From assembly GCA_002338565.1 (NCBI GenBank), contig DDIN01000008.1:1183567-1247566 (forward strand): 64,000 nucleotides of DNA, read 5' to 3'. Position numbers and translations under genes: made by a program. This stretch comes from Hyphomonadaceae bacterium UBA1849 (lineage in GTDB: Bacteria > Pseudomonadota > Alphaproteobacteria > Caulobacterales > Hyphomonadaceae). Shown here one piece after another: positions 34,655 through 43,968 of this stretch. Below the pieces are notes generated by a model that saw only the letters and a list, made by a program, of their open reading frames with translations, was not told where the DNA came from and did not search any database. The stretch's first letter is position 1, and each line of letters starts with the position of its first letter.

Positions 34655-36976
34655 TCAGAACGAGTAGCGTGCAGTCATACCGAAGGAACGACGTGGTCCG
34701 TAGAACGTCTGGTATGTGTTGCCGAACGGGATGAGAACCACATAGGCGTTCGAGACATAAGACTCGTCGGTGAGGTTCTTCGCCCAGAGGCTGATATTGA
34801 CGTTATCCCAGTCGAGACCAGCGCGTGCACCAAGAAGTGTACGCTCCGGAATTGTCGCGAGATTGGCAGATGTGGCGTAGAATTCGCTCTGCCATGTCAG
34901 ATCGCCGCGAACAGACCAGGTCGGACCGCCCCACATTGGCAGAGTGTCTTCCCATTGTGCGCCGAACGATGCCTGTGTCTGCGGTGTCCGTTCAATGTCG
35001 TTGCCGCCAACGTCGCCATCAGACGTACAGACAACATTGTCACACGGAGATGGTGTACGGCGGAAGCGCGCATCAATCGTGCCATCGCTGTAAGTGCCGT
35101 CAGCGTGAGAGAATGTACCGTCGAAGCTGAGATTGTCCGTTGCGTAGAACGCAGCGTCAAACTCGACACCCAGAACTTCCGCATTACCAAGGTTCAGCGT
35201 GATCGAAACAGCGTCCGGATCAGCAGAGCTCGGGTCAGGAGAGTTGATCTGAACGTCAGTCCAGTCTGTGTAGAACAGAGCGCCGTTCAGAACGAGGCGA
35301 CCATCCATAAAGGTGTTCTTCGCGCCAAGCTCGTAAGTCCAGTTGAACTCTTCGTCGAAGACCTGGAATTCAGGTGCAACCGCTGTCGGGTTGAAGCCAC
35401 CTGCTTTCGCGCCGCGCGCCGCAGAAGCATAGACCAGAGAGTAGTCTGTCAGGTCATGCTCAACAGTGAAGCGTGGTGTGACCGCAGTGAAGGTTTCTTC
35501 AAGTTGAAGGCCACTTGCATTGTTGGTGGCTGTCAGAGTTGTTTCAGACCAGCGCACTTCTGCACCGACGCGTGTCGCGCCGCCCGGAAGTGTATACTGA
35601 CCTTCAGCGAAGAAAGAGGTGACCTCTGTTTCCGTTGTGGAGTCAGTCAGCGGGAAGCGAACTGCGTTCGGGTCCTCGCCGAGGCTGAAGGTGGAGCCCG
35701 CTGTGAGGTTTGGAACCAGTACGTATTCGAACAGATAATCATCTGTACCGTCTGTGTAGAACGCGCCCAGAGCACCGCGGAAAGAGTCGCCAGTATAGTC
35801 CAGCTTCAGCTCGTGGGAGTCATAGGCAATTGCGCCAATAGGTGCGTTCTGGAACGTACAAGGACCGATACAATTGGTTTGATCTGGCACGGTCATGTTG
35901 GCGATATCAACTTCACCTTCGACACGGCCGAACATGTAGCTGAGTTCCAGATCATTTGTCAGATCGTAAGCTGTCCGGAAGCGGAAAATGTCTGTGTCTG
36001 ACTGAACGCTGTAAGCGCGCGGGTCGATAGCAACACTGTCCGTCGGGCCCGGAAGCTCTCCGCAGAGCAGGCTTTCCTGGAAGTTACGTGTCGCGCCGCA
36101 ATTCATCTGGAACGCGTTTTCAGCGTACTGGTTGTTTGCGCCCATTTCGCGGCTGATCGTGAAGTTGTAATAGCCGAATTCAGTGACCCAGCCGTCAATC
36201 GGCTCTGCAATCGCCGTGAAGGAGACAGACTCATTGTCCCAGCCGCCGGAGTTTCCGGTTGTGCCCGGGCTGATGCCTGCGTCAGCAAACGGGTGGGAGT
36301 TTTCCCAGGAGCCGTCATATTCTGAGTGAATGATGGAGGCGCCCATCGCGAAACGCTCGCCAATCGGGACAATGCCCGTCATGCCGACGTCAAAACGCTC
36401 ATCATCACCGATAGTCGTGAAGATGTTGCCCGTCGGCGCATCGAGACCAAGCTCTGCTTTGCGCGGGACATAGTTGATGGCGCCCGCAAACGCGTTGCGA
36501 CCATAACGCGCTGATTGCGGGCCTTTGACGACCTCAATCCGTGCGATGGAAGATGTGCCAACATCCGTTGCCCATGAACGCGGCATGTAAATGCCATCGA
36601 AGAAGGTGGAGACGTTCGACTCAAGTGCTGTGACACGTGTCTGAGCCTGACCACGAATGACCGGTGTCGCAAAACCGCCGGAGAAGTTCTCGAAGCTAAA
36701 GCCGGACGTGAAGCGTGCAACGTCTTCAAGGCTTCCAATGCTTTTTGCATCCAGCGCGTCTTCATCGAGAGCGGTAATGGACAGTGGTACGTCCTGAATG
36801 CTCTCTGCGCGGGCACGAGTGGTCACCATGATGGTGTTCATCTGGCGAGGCGTTTCTTCCTCGGAAGCTGTGTTTTCCTGCGCATGAGCAACCTGAGGTA
36901 TTGCAACCATTACGCTCAATGCAGCAGCCGAAAGCAACATAGCTTTTTGGCTAATTTTACTTAGTCTTTCCTTCAT
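34655..36976 (-). CDS. TonB-dependent outer-membrane receptor
   Basis: 773 residues. Signal peptide ending VAHAQ (about residue 33). N-terminal plug domain with MNTIMVTTRARAESIQDVPL and ARIEVVKGPQSARYGRNAFAGA. C-terminal beta-barrel ends NTYQTFYGPRRSFGMTARYSF with terminal Phe. It imports a bulky or scarce substrate using TonB energy; a siderophore is possible but there is no iron gene nearby. The surrounding catabolic genes suggest the carbon substrate. The perfect palindrome AGATC-GTGT-GATCT (37040-37053) lies upstream. Confidence 0.93.
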   Translation of the reverse strand: MKERLSKISQKAMLLSAAALSVMVAIPQVAHAQENTASEEETPRQMNTIMVTTRARAESIQDVPLSITALDEDALDAKSIGSLEDVARFTSGFSFENFSGGFATPVIRGQAQTRVTALESNVSTFFDGIYMPRSWATDVGTSSIARIEVVKGPQSARYGRNAFAGAINYVPRKAELGLDAPTGNIFTTIGDDERFDVGMTGIVPIGERFAMGASIIHSEYDGSWENSHPFADAGISPGTTGNSGGWDNESVSFTAIAEPIDGWVTEFGYYNFTISREMGANNQYAENAFQMNCGATRNFQESLLCGELPGPTDSVAIDPRAYSVQSDTDIFRFRTAYDLTNDLELSYMFGRVEGEVDIANMTVPDQTNCIGPCTFQNAPIGAIAYDSHELKLDYTGDSFRGALGAFYTDGTDDYLFEYVLVPNLTAGSTFSLGEDPNAVRFPLTDSTTETEVTSFFAEGQYTLPGGATRVGAEVRWSETTLTATNNASGLQLEETFTAVTPRFTVEHDLTDYSLVYASAARGAKAGGFNPTAVAPEFQVFDEEFNWTYELGAKNTFMDGRLVLNGALFYTDWTDVQINSPDPSSADPDAVSITLNLGNAEVLGVEFDAAFYATDNLSFDGTFSHADGTYSDGTIDARFRRTPSPCDNVVCTSDGDVGGNDIERTPQTQASFGAQWEDTLPMWGGPTWSVRGDLTWQSEFYATSANLATIPERTLLGARAGLDWDNVNISLWAKNLTDESYVSNAYVVLIPFGNTYQTFYGPRRSFGMTARYSF

Positions 36977-37271
36977 TGACGTTCGCCCTGTAACAAAGTT
37001 TGTCCCATTGGCCTTGCCGTTACTTGAGAACAGAAGGCGAGATCGTGTGATCTGGAAAAAAGACTGTCAGAAATTGAGAAACTGCATGCAGACATGTTTC
37101 GTTTTATCGACATGCGAACATTTTCTCGAGCCGAGACGCTTGTGGAGGTTCAAAACAGAGTATTCGGCGCGCATTTGTTCAGCGCGCTGATCATCTATCA
37201 GTCATGACGACTTAAAAACCGGATATTAAATGCAGACGGGCGGAACCGGATTGGCCGCTGTAACGTTGCTG

Positions 37272-38132
37272 TCAATCGCGGGTCCATTTCCGTTCAAAGG
37301 CATGGATCTCGTCAAATCCGATCATTGATCCAAATTCCCTGAAGCTGAAAATGTCATCAGCCTCTCCGTCACCTGTTTCTTTTAAGTGTTGCAGTGCCCG
37401 CTCCATTGCCTGCGCGGCAACCAGACTGGTGAGGGATGGAAAAATAGCGATGGAATATCCGATGTCCTGAAGTTCGGACGCTTTCAGCAGCGGCGTTGAC
37501 CCGCCATTGGCCATATTGACCATCATGGGCAGATCAAAGGTCGCGCACACTTTGTGCATTTCCTTTTCATTCAGAAGCGCTTCAGCGAATAGAATATCCG
37601 CGCCAGCTTCGGCGTAAGTGTCCAGCCTGCGGAGCACGCCATCCAGACCCTCGATCTGGCGGGCATCGGTGCGTGCGATGATCAGAAAGTTTTCTTTGTC
37701 ATGTCTTGTGTCGGCGGCTACGCGAATCCGGTCGGCCATATCTGCATCAGGCACGATGCGTTTGCCGGGCGTATGGCCGCAGCGTTTTGGAAATTCCTGA
37801 TCTTCCAGCTGAATGGCGGTGACGCCTGCGCGTTCATATCCGCGCACCGTGTGCTGAACATTCAACAAACCGCCATATCCGGTGTCCGCGTCCGCAATGA
37901 CTGCACCATCGCAGACATCAACGAGCGTCTGCATGCTCTTTAACATGTCCGAATATGTCGCGAGACCAGCATCCGGCAAACCCATGGAAGAGGCGGTAAG
38001 CCAGTAGCCAGACCCGAACACGACTGGAAAACCTACCTTATTGGCGATCTTCGCGGCGATCATGTCCTGAAGGCCGGGTACGATAAGACAGTCGTTTTCG
38101 GAGAGTTTCTGTCTGAGGATCGGGTCTGCCAT
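37272..38132 (-). CDS. Isocitrate lyase/PEP mutase-family lyase (methylisocitrate/dimethylmalate-lyase-like)
   Basis: The 286-residue TIM barrel has the metal site DADTGYGG at residues 81-88 and the loop KRCGH with C118. A cysteine there is typical of C-C lyases and normally missing from PEP mutases and oxaloacetate decarboxylases. Candidate reactions split a 2-hydroxy or alkylmalate acid into pyruvate or similar plus a second acid. It is 12 nt downstream of the aldehyde dehydrogenase in a two-gene operon. The substrate is not determinable. Confidence 0.85.
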   Translation of the reverse strand: MADPILRQKLSENDCLIVPGLQDMIAAKIANKVGFPVVFGSGYWLTASSMGLPDAGLATYSDMLKSMQTLVDVCDGAVIADADTGYGGLLNVQHTVRGYERAGVTAIQLEDQEFPKRCGHTPGKRIVPDADMADRIRVAADTRHDKENFLIIARTDARQIEGLDGVLRRLDTYAEAGADILFAEALLNEKEMHKVCATFDLPMMVNMANGGSTPLLKASELQDIGYSIAIFPSLTSLVAAQAMERALQHLKETGDGEADDIFSFREFGSMIGFDEIHAFERKWTRD

Positions 38133-38144
38133 AGAGGTCTCTTT

Positions 38145-39662
38145 TTATACGACCGCGCAGACGGTTTTGGTTTCGAGGTAATTATCGAGCGCAGTAATGC
38201 CGCTATCCCGGCCATAGCCTGATTGTTTCACGCCGCCGATAGGAAGGGCCGCATCAAACATGGAATGTGTGTTGATCCATACCGTACCGGCGCGCAACTG
38301 GCGGGATACTCTGTGCGCTGTTGAGAAATCGCGCGTCCAGATGCTGGAGGCGAGGCCAAAGCTTGTGTCGTTCGCCCAATTCAGAGCCTCGTCCGTTTCG
38401 GTGAATTTCTGTGCCACCAGTACGGGGCCGAACACTTCATCCTGTGCGATCGGCGAACTGGTGCTGACATTGCCGACGACCGTTGGCTTGATGAAGGTGC
38501 CATTATCACCGCAGCGGCCGCCGCCGAGAATCTGAGCCCCATCGTTTCGGGCTTCTTCAACATAGGCTTCAATCCGGTCCGCCTGTTTGCGAGAGACAAC
38601 CGGCCCCATAGCAGTCTGACGGTTCAGCCCGTGCCCAAGCTGCATTTCTGCACCATAGGCGGCGATGCCTTCGATCACCTGATCATAAATATCAGCGTGA
38701 ATGAAGGCGCGCGAGTTAGCGACGCAGACCTGACCGGCATTAAAGAAAATGCCGTTTGCAAGGCCGGGGATAGCCAGATCAAGATCTGCATCGTTCATCA
38801 CGATAGCGGGTGATTTTCCGCCCAGTTCCAGTGAGATGCGTTTCAGGTTGGATTTGCTGGCGTCAACAATAGCTCGCCCGGTTTGCGTGGAGCCGGTAAA
38901 TGCAATCTTGTCGACATCCATATGCGATGCGAGGGCTGAGCCAGCTTCATGGCCATAACCGGTGACCACATTCAAAACGCCCGGTGGCAGGCCTGCTTCA
39001 AGCGCCATCTCACCTAGCTTGATAGCTGTGAGAGAGGTCTCCTCAGACGGTTTCAGAACAACTGTGCAACCCGCTGCCAGGGCTGGTGCAATTTTCATTG
39101 CGGTCAGAACGAGTGGCGAATTCCATGGGACAATTGCGCCGACAACGCCGACCGGCTCTTTCAAAGTCCAGCTGTGAACGTCGCGTCCTTCCGGCTGATA
39201 CTCGACCGAATTGTTGATGGTCTTGCCTTCTACAGCATGGCAGAGGCCCGCAAAGAACCGAAACTGTTTTGCGGCGCTTGGAATCTCGGCCCAGCGGGAA
39301 ACGGAATAAGGCTTGCCCTGATCAAGGGTTTCAAGCTCCGAAAATTCTTCAATATTTGCATCAATGAGATCGGCGATCTTGTGCAGAACTTCGGCCTTCT
39401 GGCGCGGGGTCATCTTGCCCCAGACAGGCAGTGCGGCGCGTGCAGAGTTTACCGCCTCGTTCACGTCAGCTTCTGTGCCGCGCTGTAGATAAGCGATGGT
39501 CGTGCCGTTGGCCGGGTCCAGTACGTCAATGGTTTCGCTCTGGCTGGCTTCGACCCAATTGCCGTTGATCAGCATTTTCTGAGTCTGCGGCTTTTCCAGA
39601 AGGGCGGACACGAATGGTGTTTCTGGCGCGCTGGCGGGTAGTATGCTGGTCACGGTGCTCAT
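38145..39662 (-). CDS. NAD(P)-dependent aldehyde dehydrogenase
   Basis: The 505-residue product has the WNSPLVL Asn site, LELGGKSP catalytic Glu region and NAGQVCVANSR with the catalytic cysteine, plus the closing YGRDSGI region. It oxidises an aldehyde to acid. It is first gene of an operon with the isocitrate-lyase-family lyase and divergent from the maleate-isomerase-fold operon. The substrate is unknown; a semialdehyde from lyase action is plausible. Confidence 0.93.
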   Translation of the reverse strand: MSTVTSILPASAPETPFVSALLEKPQTQKMLINGNWVEASQSETIDVLDPANGTTIAYLQRGTEADVNEAVNSARAALPVWGKMTPRQKAEVLHKIADLIDANIEEFSELETLDQGKPYSVSRWAEIPSAAKQFRFFAGLCHAVEGKTINNSVEYQPEGRDVHSWTLKEPVGVVGAIVPWNSPLVLTAMKIAPALAAGCTVVLKPSEETSLTAIKLGEMALEAGLPPGVLNVVTGYGHEAGSALASHMDVDKIAFTGSTQTGRAIVDASKSNLKRISLELGGKSPAIVMNDADLDLAIPGLANGIFFNAGQVCVANSRAFIHADIYDQVIEGIAAYGAEMQLGHGLNRQTAMGPVVSRKQADRIEAYVEEARNDGAQILGGGRCGDNGTFIKPTVVGNVSTSSPIAQDEVFGPVLVAQKFTETDEALNWANDTSFGLASSIWTRDFSTAHRVSRQLRAGTVWINTHSMFDAALPIGGVKQSGYGRDSGITALDNYLETKTVCAVV

Positions 39663-39889
39663 CTCATCCCTTCATCGGTCGATTTGAAGCAAAATGAGCC
39701 AGTTTCTCTGCGGATAAGCGCCCTGGATTCTGTCGATGTTCGCCTGCCGAATTTCGTCTCTCGGCGTTGCTATTCAGCTGGCGAACAAACTCAGCTTCGC
39801 CGCACACATCCCGTCTGATCAGCGCAATAGTGACGCCAATCAAGTCGCTTCATGGAGCGGCATTGGTCTGCAAGGATTGGAGCAAGCAG

Positions 39890-40636
39890 ATGACAGATTC
39901 TCTCGGTTTCAGAAAAAAGTTTGCGGTCATCGCGCCGTCGACCAATACGAGCGTTCAGCCTGAATATGATGATATGCGCCCATATGGTGTGACCAATCAC
40001 TTCGAGCGTATTCATATCCCGGACACGAAGGTTTTCGACGACGATTCCTTCATGGAAATGATCAACAACATCCGCAACGCGACGATGGATAGTGTTGATA
40101 CCGCGATGACGATGGACCCGGACTGCGTGGTCATGGGTATGTCGGCGGAAACCTTCTGGGATGGCGCGGATGGCGCTGAACGTCTCCAGAAGAAGATGGA
40201 AGAAAAGACAGGCGGCGTGCCGGTCGTTATGGGCTCTCACGCGGTAGAAGCGGCGATCAAGGCTTATGGCGGGATCAAAAAGCTCGGCATCGTGACGCCA
40301 TATGCGCCTGTCGGTGACGCGAACGTAAAACGCTTCTTCGAAGATCTGGGCTATGAAGTGGTCCATATTAAAGGCCTTGCTTCACCATCTCCTATGCTTA
40401 TCGCGCACGAGCCGCCGCAAAAGCTGAAGCACGCTGCGATCGAAGTCTCTGAAGGTGTGGACGCTATTATTCAGGCAGGCACCAACCTCGCCTTTGGTAA
40501 GGTCGCAACAATGGCCGAGTTCTGGCTGGAAAAGCCGGTTATCGCAATCAACACCGCCACTTACTGGCACGCCCTGCGCACGAACGGCATCAATGACCGT
40601 ATGCCGGGCTTTGGCCACCTCCTCGAAAACTGCTGA
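39890..40636 (+). CDS. Maleate-isomerase/arylmalonate-decarboxylase-fold protein lacking both usual catalytic cysteines
   Basis: The 248-residue product of the Asp/Glu racemase superfamily has FAVIAPSTNTSVQPE (about 11-25) and NTATYWHALRTNGI near the end. At the first catalytic site it has G83-M84-S85 where racemases and maleate isomerase have Cys, resembling the G-T-S of arylmalonate decarboxylase. At the second it has G197-T198-N199 where Cys is expected. Only C79 and C248 remain. ATG 39890 follows GGAG by 8 nt. It is first in an operon with an imidase-like and an amidase gene. Confidence 0.8.
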   Translation: MTDSLGFRKKFAVIAPSTNTSVQPEYDDMRPYGVTNHFERIHIPDTKVFDDDSFMEMINNIRNATMDSVDTAMTMDPDCVVMGMSAETFWDGADGAERLQKKMEEKTGGVPVVMGSHAVEAAIKAYGGIKKLGIVTPYAPVGDANVKRFFEDLGYEVVHIKGLASPSPMLIAHEPPQKLKHAAIEVSEGVDAIIQAGTNLAFGKVATMAEFWLEKPVIAINTATYWHALRTNGINDRMPGFGHLLENC

Positions 40637-40650
40637 TCGAAAGACAAGAC

Positions 40651-41568
40651 ATGTTGGAATATGATTATGTCCCGCTTCCAAAGCGCGGCAAACTTGAATG
40701 GCCAAATGGTGCGCGCGTCGCGCTGATCCTGACCTTCAATATGGAAACCTGGGATCTCATCAAAGATACCGATGAGCCATATTATGCAGGTGGTCCGCCA
40801 AACCTTCCGGCCGTTCTACCGGGCAATAAGCCGGACTATCCGAACTATACCTGGCGCGAATACGGCCAGCGTGTCGGTATCTGGCGTCTCATCAAACTGT
40901 TTGACGAGATGGGCATTCCGGCGAGCTGCACGACCAATGCGGTAACATTTGAACGCCGCAAGGACATGACAGATGCTGTGCTTGAGCGCGGTTGGGAGCT
41001 TCTGGCTCACAACTGGGAGCAGGGCGAGCTGCTGACAGACTACGCGCATGATGAGCCGGCAGAACGTGACATCATAGACCGTTCTATCGCGATGTATGAG
41101 AAGCATGTCGGTAAGAAGCCTAAAGGCTGGCTGTCTTCGTCTCTGCGCGGCACGCTGCACACAGCGGGCATTCTGAAAGAGCACGACTTCAAATTCTATT
41201 GCGACATCATGAATGACGATCAGCCATTCCTCATTCGCACGGAAGCCGGTCCAATCGTTTCTGTTCCTTACTCAAACGAGATCAATGACTTCACGCTGTT
41301 GTCCCGCCGTAGCTATACGACCACAGAATATCGCGACATTCTCATTGAAGAACTGAACGTGCTCTATGCTGAAGCCGCGGAAACAGGCCTCATCATGAAT
41401 GTCGGCCTGCACCCGCACGTGTCTGGCCGCGCTCACCGCATTCGCGCGCTTCGTGAGTTCATTGCTCATGCGAAGTCTCTTCCGGGTGTGTGGTTCGCCA
41501 CGCGTGAGGAAATCGCAGACCATTATATGAAGGTCCATGAGACTCACATTCCAGGTCAGCTGGGTTAG
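40651..41568 (+). CDS. Polysaccharide-deacetylase-fold hydrolase (PuuE/cyclic-imidase-like), third paralogue
   Basis: The 305-residue product has the branch motif WREYGQRVGIWRL, then LLAHNWEQGELLTDYAHDEP, GWLSSSLRGTLHTAG and LHPHVSGRAHRIRALREF near the end, parallel to the two paralogues at 15.8-17.7 kb. It likely opens a ring amide or imide. It lies between the maleate-isomerase-fold gene (14 nt) and an isochorismatase-fold amidase (6 nt), giving the order isomerase-fold, imidase, amidase. Confidence 0.78.
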   Translation: MLEYDYVPLPKRGKLEWPNGARVALILTFNMETWDLIKDTDEPYYAGGPPNLPAVLPGNKPDYPNYTWREYGQRVGIWRLIKLFDEMGIPASCTTNAVTFERRKDMTDAVLERGWELLAHNWEQGELLTDYAHDEPAERDIIDRSIAMYEKHVGKKPKGWLSSSLRGTLHTAGILKEHDFKFYCDIMNDDQPFLIRTEAGPIVSVPYSNEINDFTLLSRRSYTTTEYRDILIEELNVLYAEAAETGLIMNVGLHPHVSGRAHRIRALREFIAHAKSLPGVWFATREEIADHYMKVHETHIPGQLG

Positions 41569-41574
41569 TTTCAG

Positions 41575-42222
41575 ATGTCAGCGCTGGATGATGATTACAA
41601 AAAGGCGGGATTTGGCGGCAGGCTGGAATTTGGTTCCAGCCCGGCGCTGCTGATCGTTGATGTCTGCCGTGCCTATGTCGATCCGGCGTCGCCGCTCTAT
41701 GCGGGGCCGGACGCTGAAACGGCCCTGCAGAACAATGTCGCCTTACGTGACCGTGCACGCGAGCTTGGCTTGCCGGTGATCTTTACCGAGGTGAAGTATC
41801 ATCCATCCGGCGTGGATGGTGGTCTGTTCTTCAAAAAGGTTCCGGCGCTGAAGCATTTCGTCGCCGGTCATCCTATGGCCGCGTTTCAGCAAGAGCTGAC
41901 GCCTGAAGGGACGGATATTCTGGTAACCAAGCAATATCCGTCTGCATTTTTCGGGACGTCTCTGGCGGCAATGCTGACGGCTATGCATGTCGATACCCTG
42001 CTGATTACGGGATACTCGACATCGGGCTGCGTGCGCGCCAGCGTGCTGGATGCGTTGCAGAACGGTTTTGTGCCCTTCGTCGTAGAAGATGCCTGCGCTG
42101 ACCGCGCTGAGGGGCCGCACGCCTCCAACATCTTCGATCTAAAATCCAAATATGCCGAAATTGTCAGCACGGAAGAGGCATTGTCTCTGATGGTGGGCAG
42201 TTCGGAGAGGCCCTCCCGCTAG
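41575..42222 (+). CDS. Isochorismatase-family amidohydrolase (maleamate/N-carbamoylsarcosine amidase-like)
   Basis: The 215-residue product has D29 (LIVDVC), K119 (VTKQYPSAFFG) and C152 (GYSTSGCVRAS) as catalytic triad. It resembles the maleamate-amidohydrolase/N-carbamoylsarcosine-amidase group. Proposed to convert the half-amide made by the upstream hydrolase to a diacid plus ammonia. It ends the operon before a strong terminator and is related to, but diverged from, the amidase at 15133. Confidence 0.85.
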   Translation: MSALDDDYKKAGFGGRLEFGSSPALLIVDVCRAYVDPASPLYAGPDAETALQNNVALRDRARELGLPVIFTEVKYHPSGVDGGLFFKKVPALKHFVAGHPMAAFQQELTPEGTDILVTKQYPSAFFGTSLAAMLTAMHVDTLLITGYSTSGCVRASVLDALQNGFVPFVVEDACADRAEGPHASNIFDLKSKYAEIVSTEEALSLMVGSSERPSR

Positions 42223-42259
42223 CGTTTCCCTATCCCCAAGAAACTGCGGCGCTAGCAGT

Positions 42260-42289
42260 AAATGCCGGATCCTGATGGATCCGGCATTT
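42260..42289 (+). terminator. Rho-independent terminator
   Basis: A 13-bp perfect stem AAATGCCGGATCC/GGATCCGGCATTT with a TGAT loop and T-run. It ends the imidase/amidase operon. Confidence 0.93.
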
Positions 42290-42331
42290 TTCTTATTGGG
42301 GGTGGGGAGTTGGGGGGAGGTGAAGCGCCGG

Positions 42332-43528
42332 TCAGTCGATGCTGGCTTCGAGGGCGCGGCTCTGGAACATGGCCTGGCCCAGCAGATAGTCGCGGCGACG
42401 TGTATCGTCCGCGAGGATATCAGTCAGTTCCTGCTGGTAACGCTTTTGACCATCGGCGTCTTTGTCTTCGAGCGCCTTTTTGTTCTTGATGGTCTGTGCC
42501 TGAACGAAGGCGCGCATGACGCCCTGACGCTGGCGTTCATATTTCTGAAGCGGGGCAATATGGTCACCGCCTGAGAGCAAGACGTTTCGCAGCCCATCGG
42601 TGAGATTCCAGACATCATGAATGCCGGAATTCATCCCGAATCCACCCAGAGGATTGTTCAGGTGTGCGGCATCGCCGGCCAGAATGATCCTGTCGGTGAA
42701 ATAGCTTTCGGCGACGCGCTGGTGCACGCGATAAATCGTGCGGTGTTCAGTGACGACCTCGGGATCATTGATGAGGTGCTGGAAAACTTCACGCTTCTTT
42801 TTATCAGAGACGATATAGCCGTCATCGCCATCATGTGCGGGCACGAGCACCCGCCAGACGGACGGCACTTTGAGAAGGACCATCCACTCATCCGGATCGG
42901 CGACATAGTTCACGAACGCCAGATTTTCGAAATAGTCTTCAAGCGGGCGTGTCGTGCTGAAGGTCACGAACTTTTCGGGATAGGTGAAACCCTCAAATCC
43001 GGTATTCAGCCATTTGCGTACGGTTGAGCCTGCCCCATCACAAGCGATGACGAAGTCGGCGCGATATGTCTCGATATCGCGTGTTGTTTCCACCTTCAGT
43101 GTCACGCCAGAACCATCTTGCTCGACTGTCAGAACGCGGCGTGAGAACAGGACTTCGCCATTTGGATGATCGGCGAGTTTCGCGGTGAGCAGACGGGCGA
43201 GTTTGAATTGCTCGCACTGAAGCCGGTAGGGATAGTCCGTCATGTCCTGAAGTTCGGTCAGGTCAAAGGCGAAAGTCTCGCCAGACTGGCGGTTTCGATA
43301 CTGATAGACAGGCGCTTTCAGGCCCATGTCGATCAGGTCGTCTACAATGCCAAACTCATTCAGCATTTCGAGAGTGGGCGGGTGCAGTGTGGAGGCCCGA
43401 AGGTCTTCCGGGCAATCCGGATGGGCTTCCAGCAGGATTACATCCACGCCCATTTCAGCGAGGCGCCAGGCGGCGACGCTGCCCACAGGGCCCGCGCCTA
43501 CAACAATGACTTTTGCAGTTTTGGTCAC
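42332..43528 (-). CDS. FAD-dependent aromatic/heteroaromatic monooxygenase
   Basis: The 398-residue product has the GXGXXG site VVGAGPVGSVAAWRLAEMG (about residues 9-27), the DG fold motif FVIACDGAGSTVRKW (about 157-171) and the RIILAGDAAHLNNPLGGFGMNSG motif (closing FAD/NADPH part), of the p-hydroxybenzoate hydroxylase group. It hydroxylates or ring-opens an aromatic or heteroaromatic acid. GTG 43528 is the start. It follows a DUF1330 gene in the same orientation and is convergent with the amidase operon, so it may make the ring compound the imidases use. Confidence 0.88.
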   Translation of the reverse strand: MTKTAKVIVVGAGPVGSVAAWRLAEMGVDVILLEAHPDCPEDLRASTLHPPTLEMLNEFGIVDDLIDMGLKAPVYQYRNRQSGETFAFDLTELQDMTDYPYRLQCEQFKLARLLTAKLADHPNGEVLFSRRVLTVEQDGSGVTLKVETTRDIETYRADFVIACDGAGSTVRKWLNTGFEGFTYPEKFVTFSTTRPLEDYFENLAFVNYVADPDEWMVLLKVPSVWRVLVPAHDGDDGYIVSDKKKREVFQHLINDPEVVTEHRTIYRVHQRVAESYFTDRIILAGDAAHLNNPLGGFGMNSGIHDVWNLTDGLRNVLLSGGDHIAPLQKYERQRQGVMRAFVQAQTIKNKKALEDKDADGQKRYQQELTDILADDTRRRDYLLGQAMFQSRALEASID

Positions 43529-43568
43529 GACAGAACGACCTTTGTTTTAAGTGGTGACGGGAAGATGA

Positions 43569-43856
43569 TCAGACGACGATCAGACGCATGTCGACGATAG
43601 CAGCGCCTTTGCGTTTGGCTTTGCCGTCCAGATAGACCGGATCGTTCACATAGGCTTTTGCAGAGTCCGCATCAGGGAACTTGCTGACGACGACGCGCTG
43701 ATCGTCAGGCGCGCTGCCCTCAAGCATTTCTGTGATGGAGCCTTTGACGATGCTCTCACCGCCATACTTTTCTGAAACGCCTTCGATTGTCTTCGAATAT
43801 TCCTTGAAGGCGGTCATGTCCGAAATGGAGACGGTGGCGACGATAAATGCTGGCAT
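43569..43856 (-). CDS. DUF1330-family protein
   Basis: The 95-residue ferredoxin-like fold protein has the family pattern FIVATVSISDMTAFKEYSK and VVSKFPDADSAKAYVNDPVY. The function is unknown; members often sit in catabolic operons. GGAGCC lies 7 nt before the ATG. It likely forms a two-gene operon with the monooxygenase 40 nt downstream. Confidence 0.8.
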   Translation of the reverse strand: MPAFIVATVSISDMTAFKEYSKTIEGVSEKYGGESIVKGSITEMLEGSAPDDQRVVVSKFPDADSAKAYVNDPVYLDGKAKRKGAAIVDMRLIVV

Positions 43857-43968
43857 AAAAGGCTCCGTAGGTGGGTGCTTGCCATGTACACTACGGGTCT
43901 CACGAACCGGTTCAGCGATAAATCAAAGAGTGTTCGGTGGGTGGATAGAGCGCCGCCCCGGGCGCTAT

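Noticed and set aside
36977..37271. Small gene or riboswitch upstream of the TonB receptor
   Set aside because: Only short palindromes (AGATC-GTGT-GATCT, CTGCATGCAG) are visible; no conserved riboswitch core or coding frame with start signals.
14783..42289. Genomic island integrated at tRNA-Ser
   Set aside because: Accessory genes follow the tRNA, but no integrase and no second copy of the tRNA 3' end was seen in the window.
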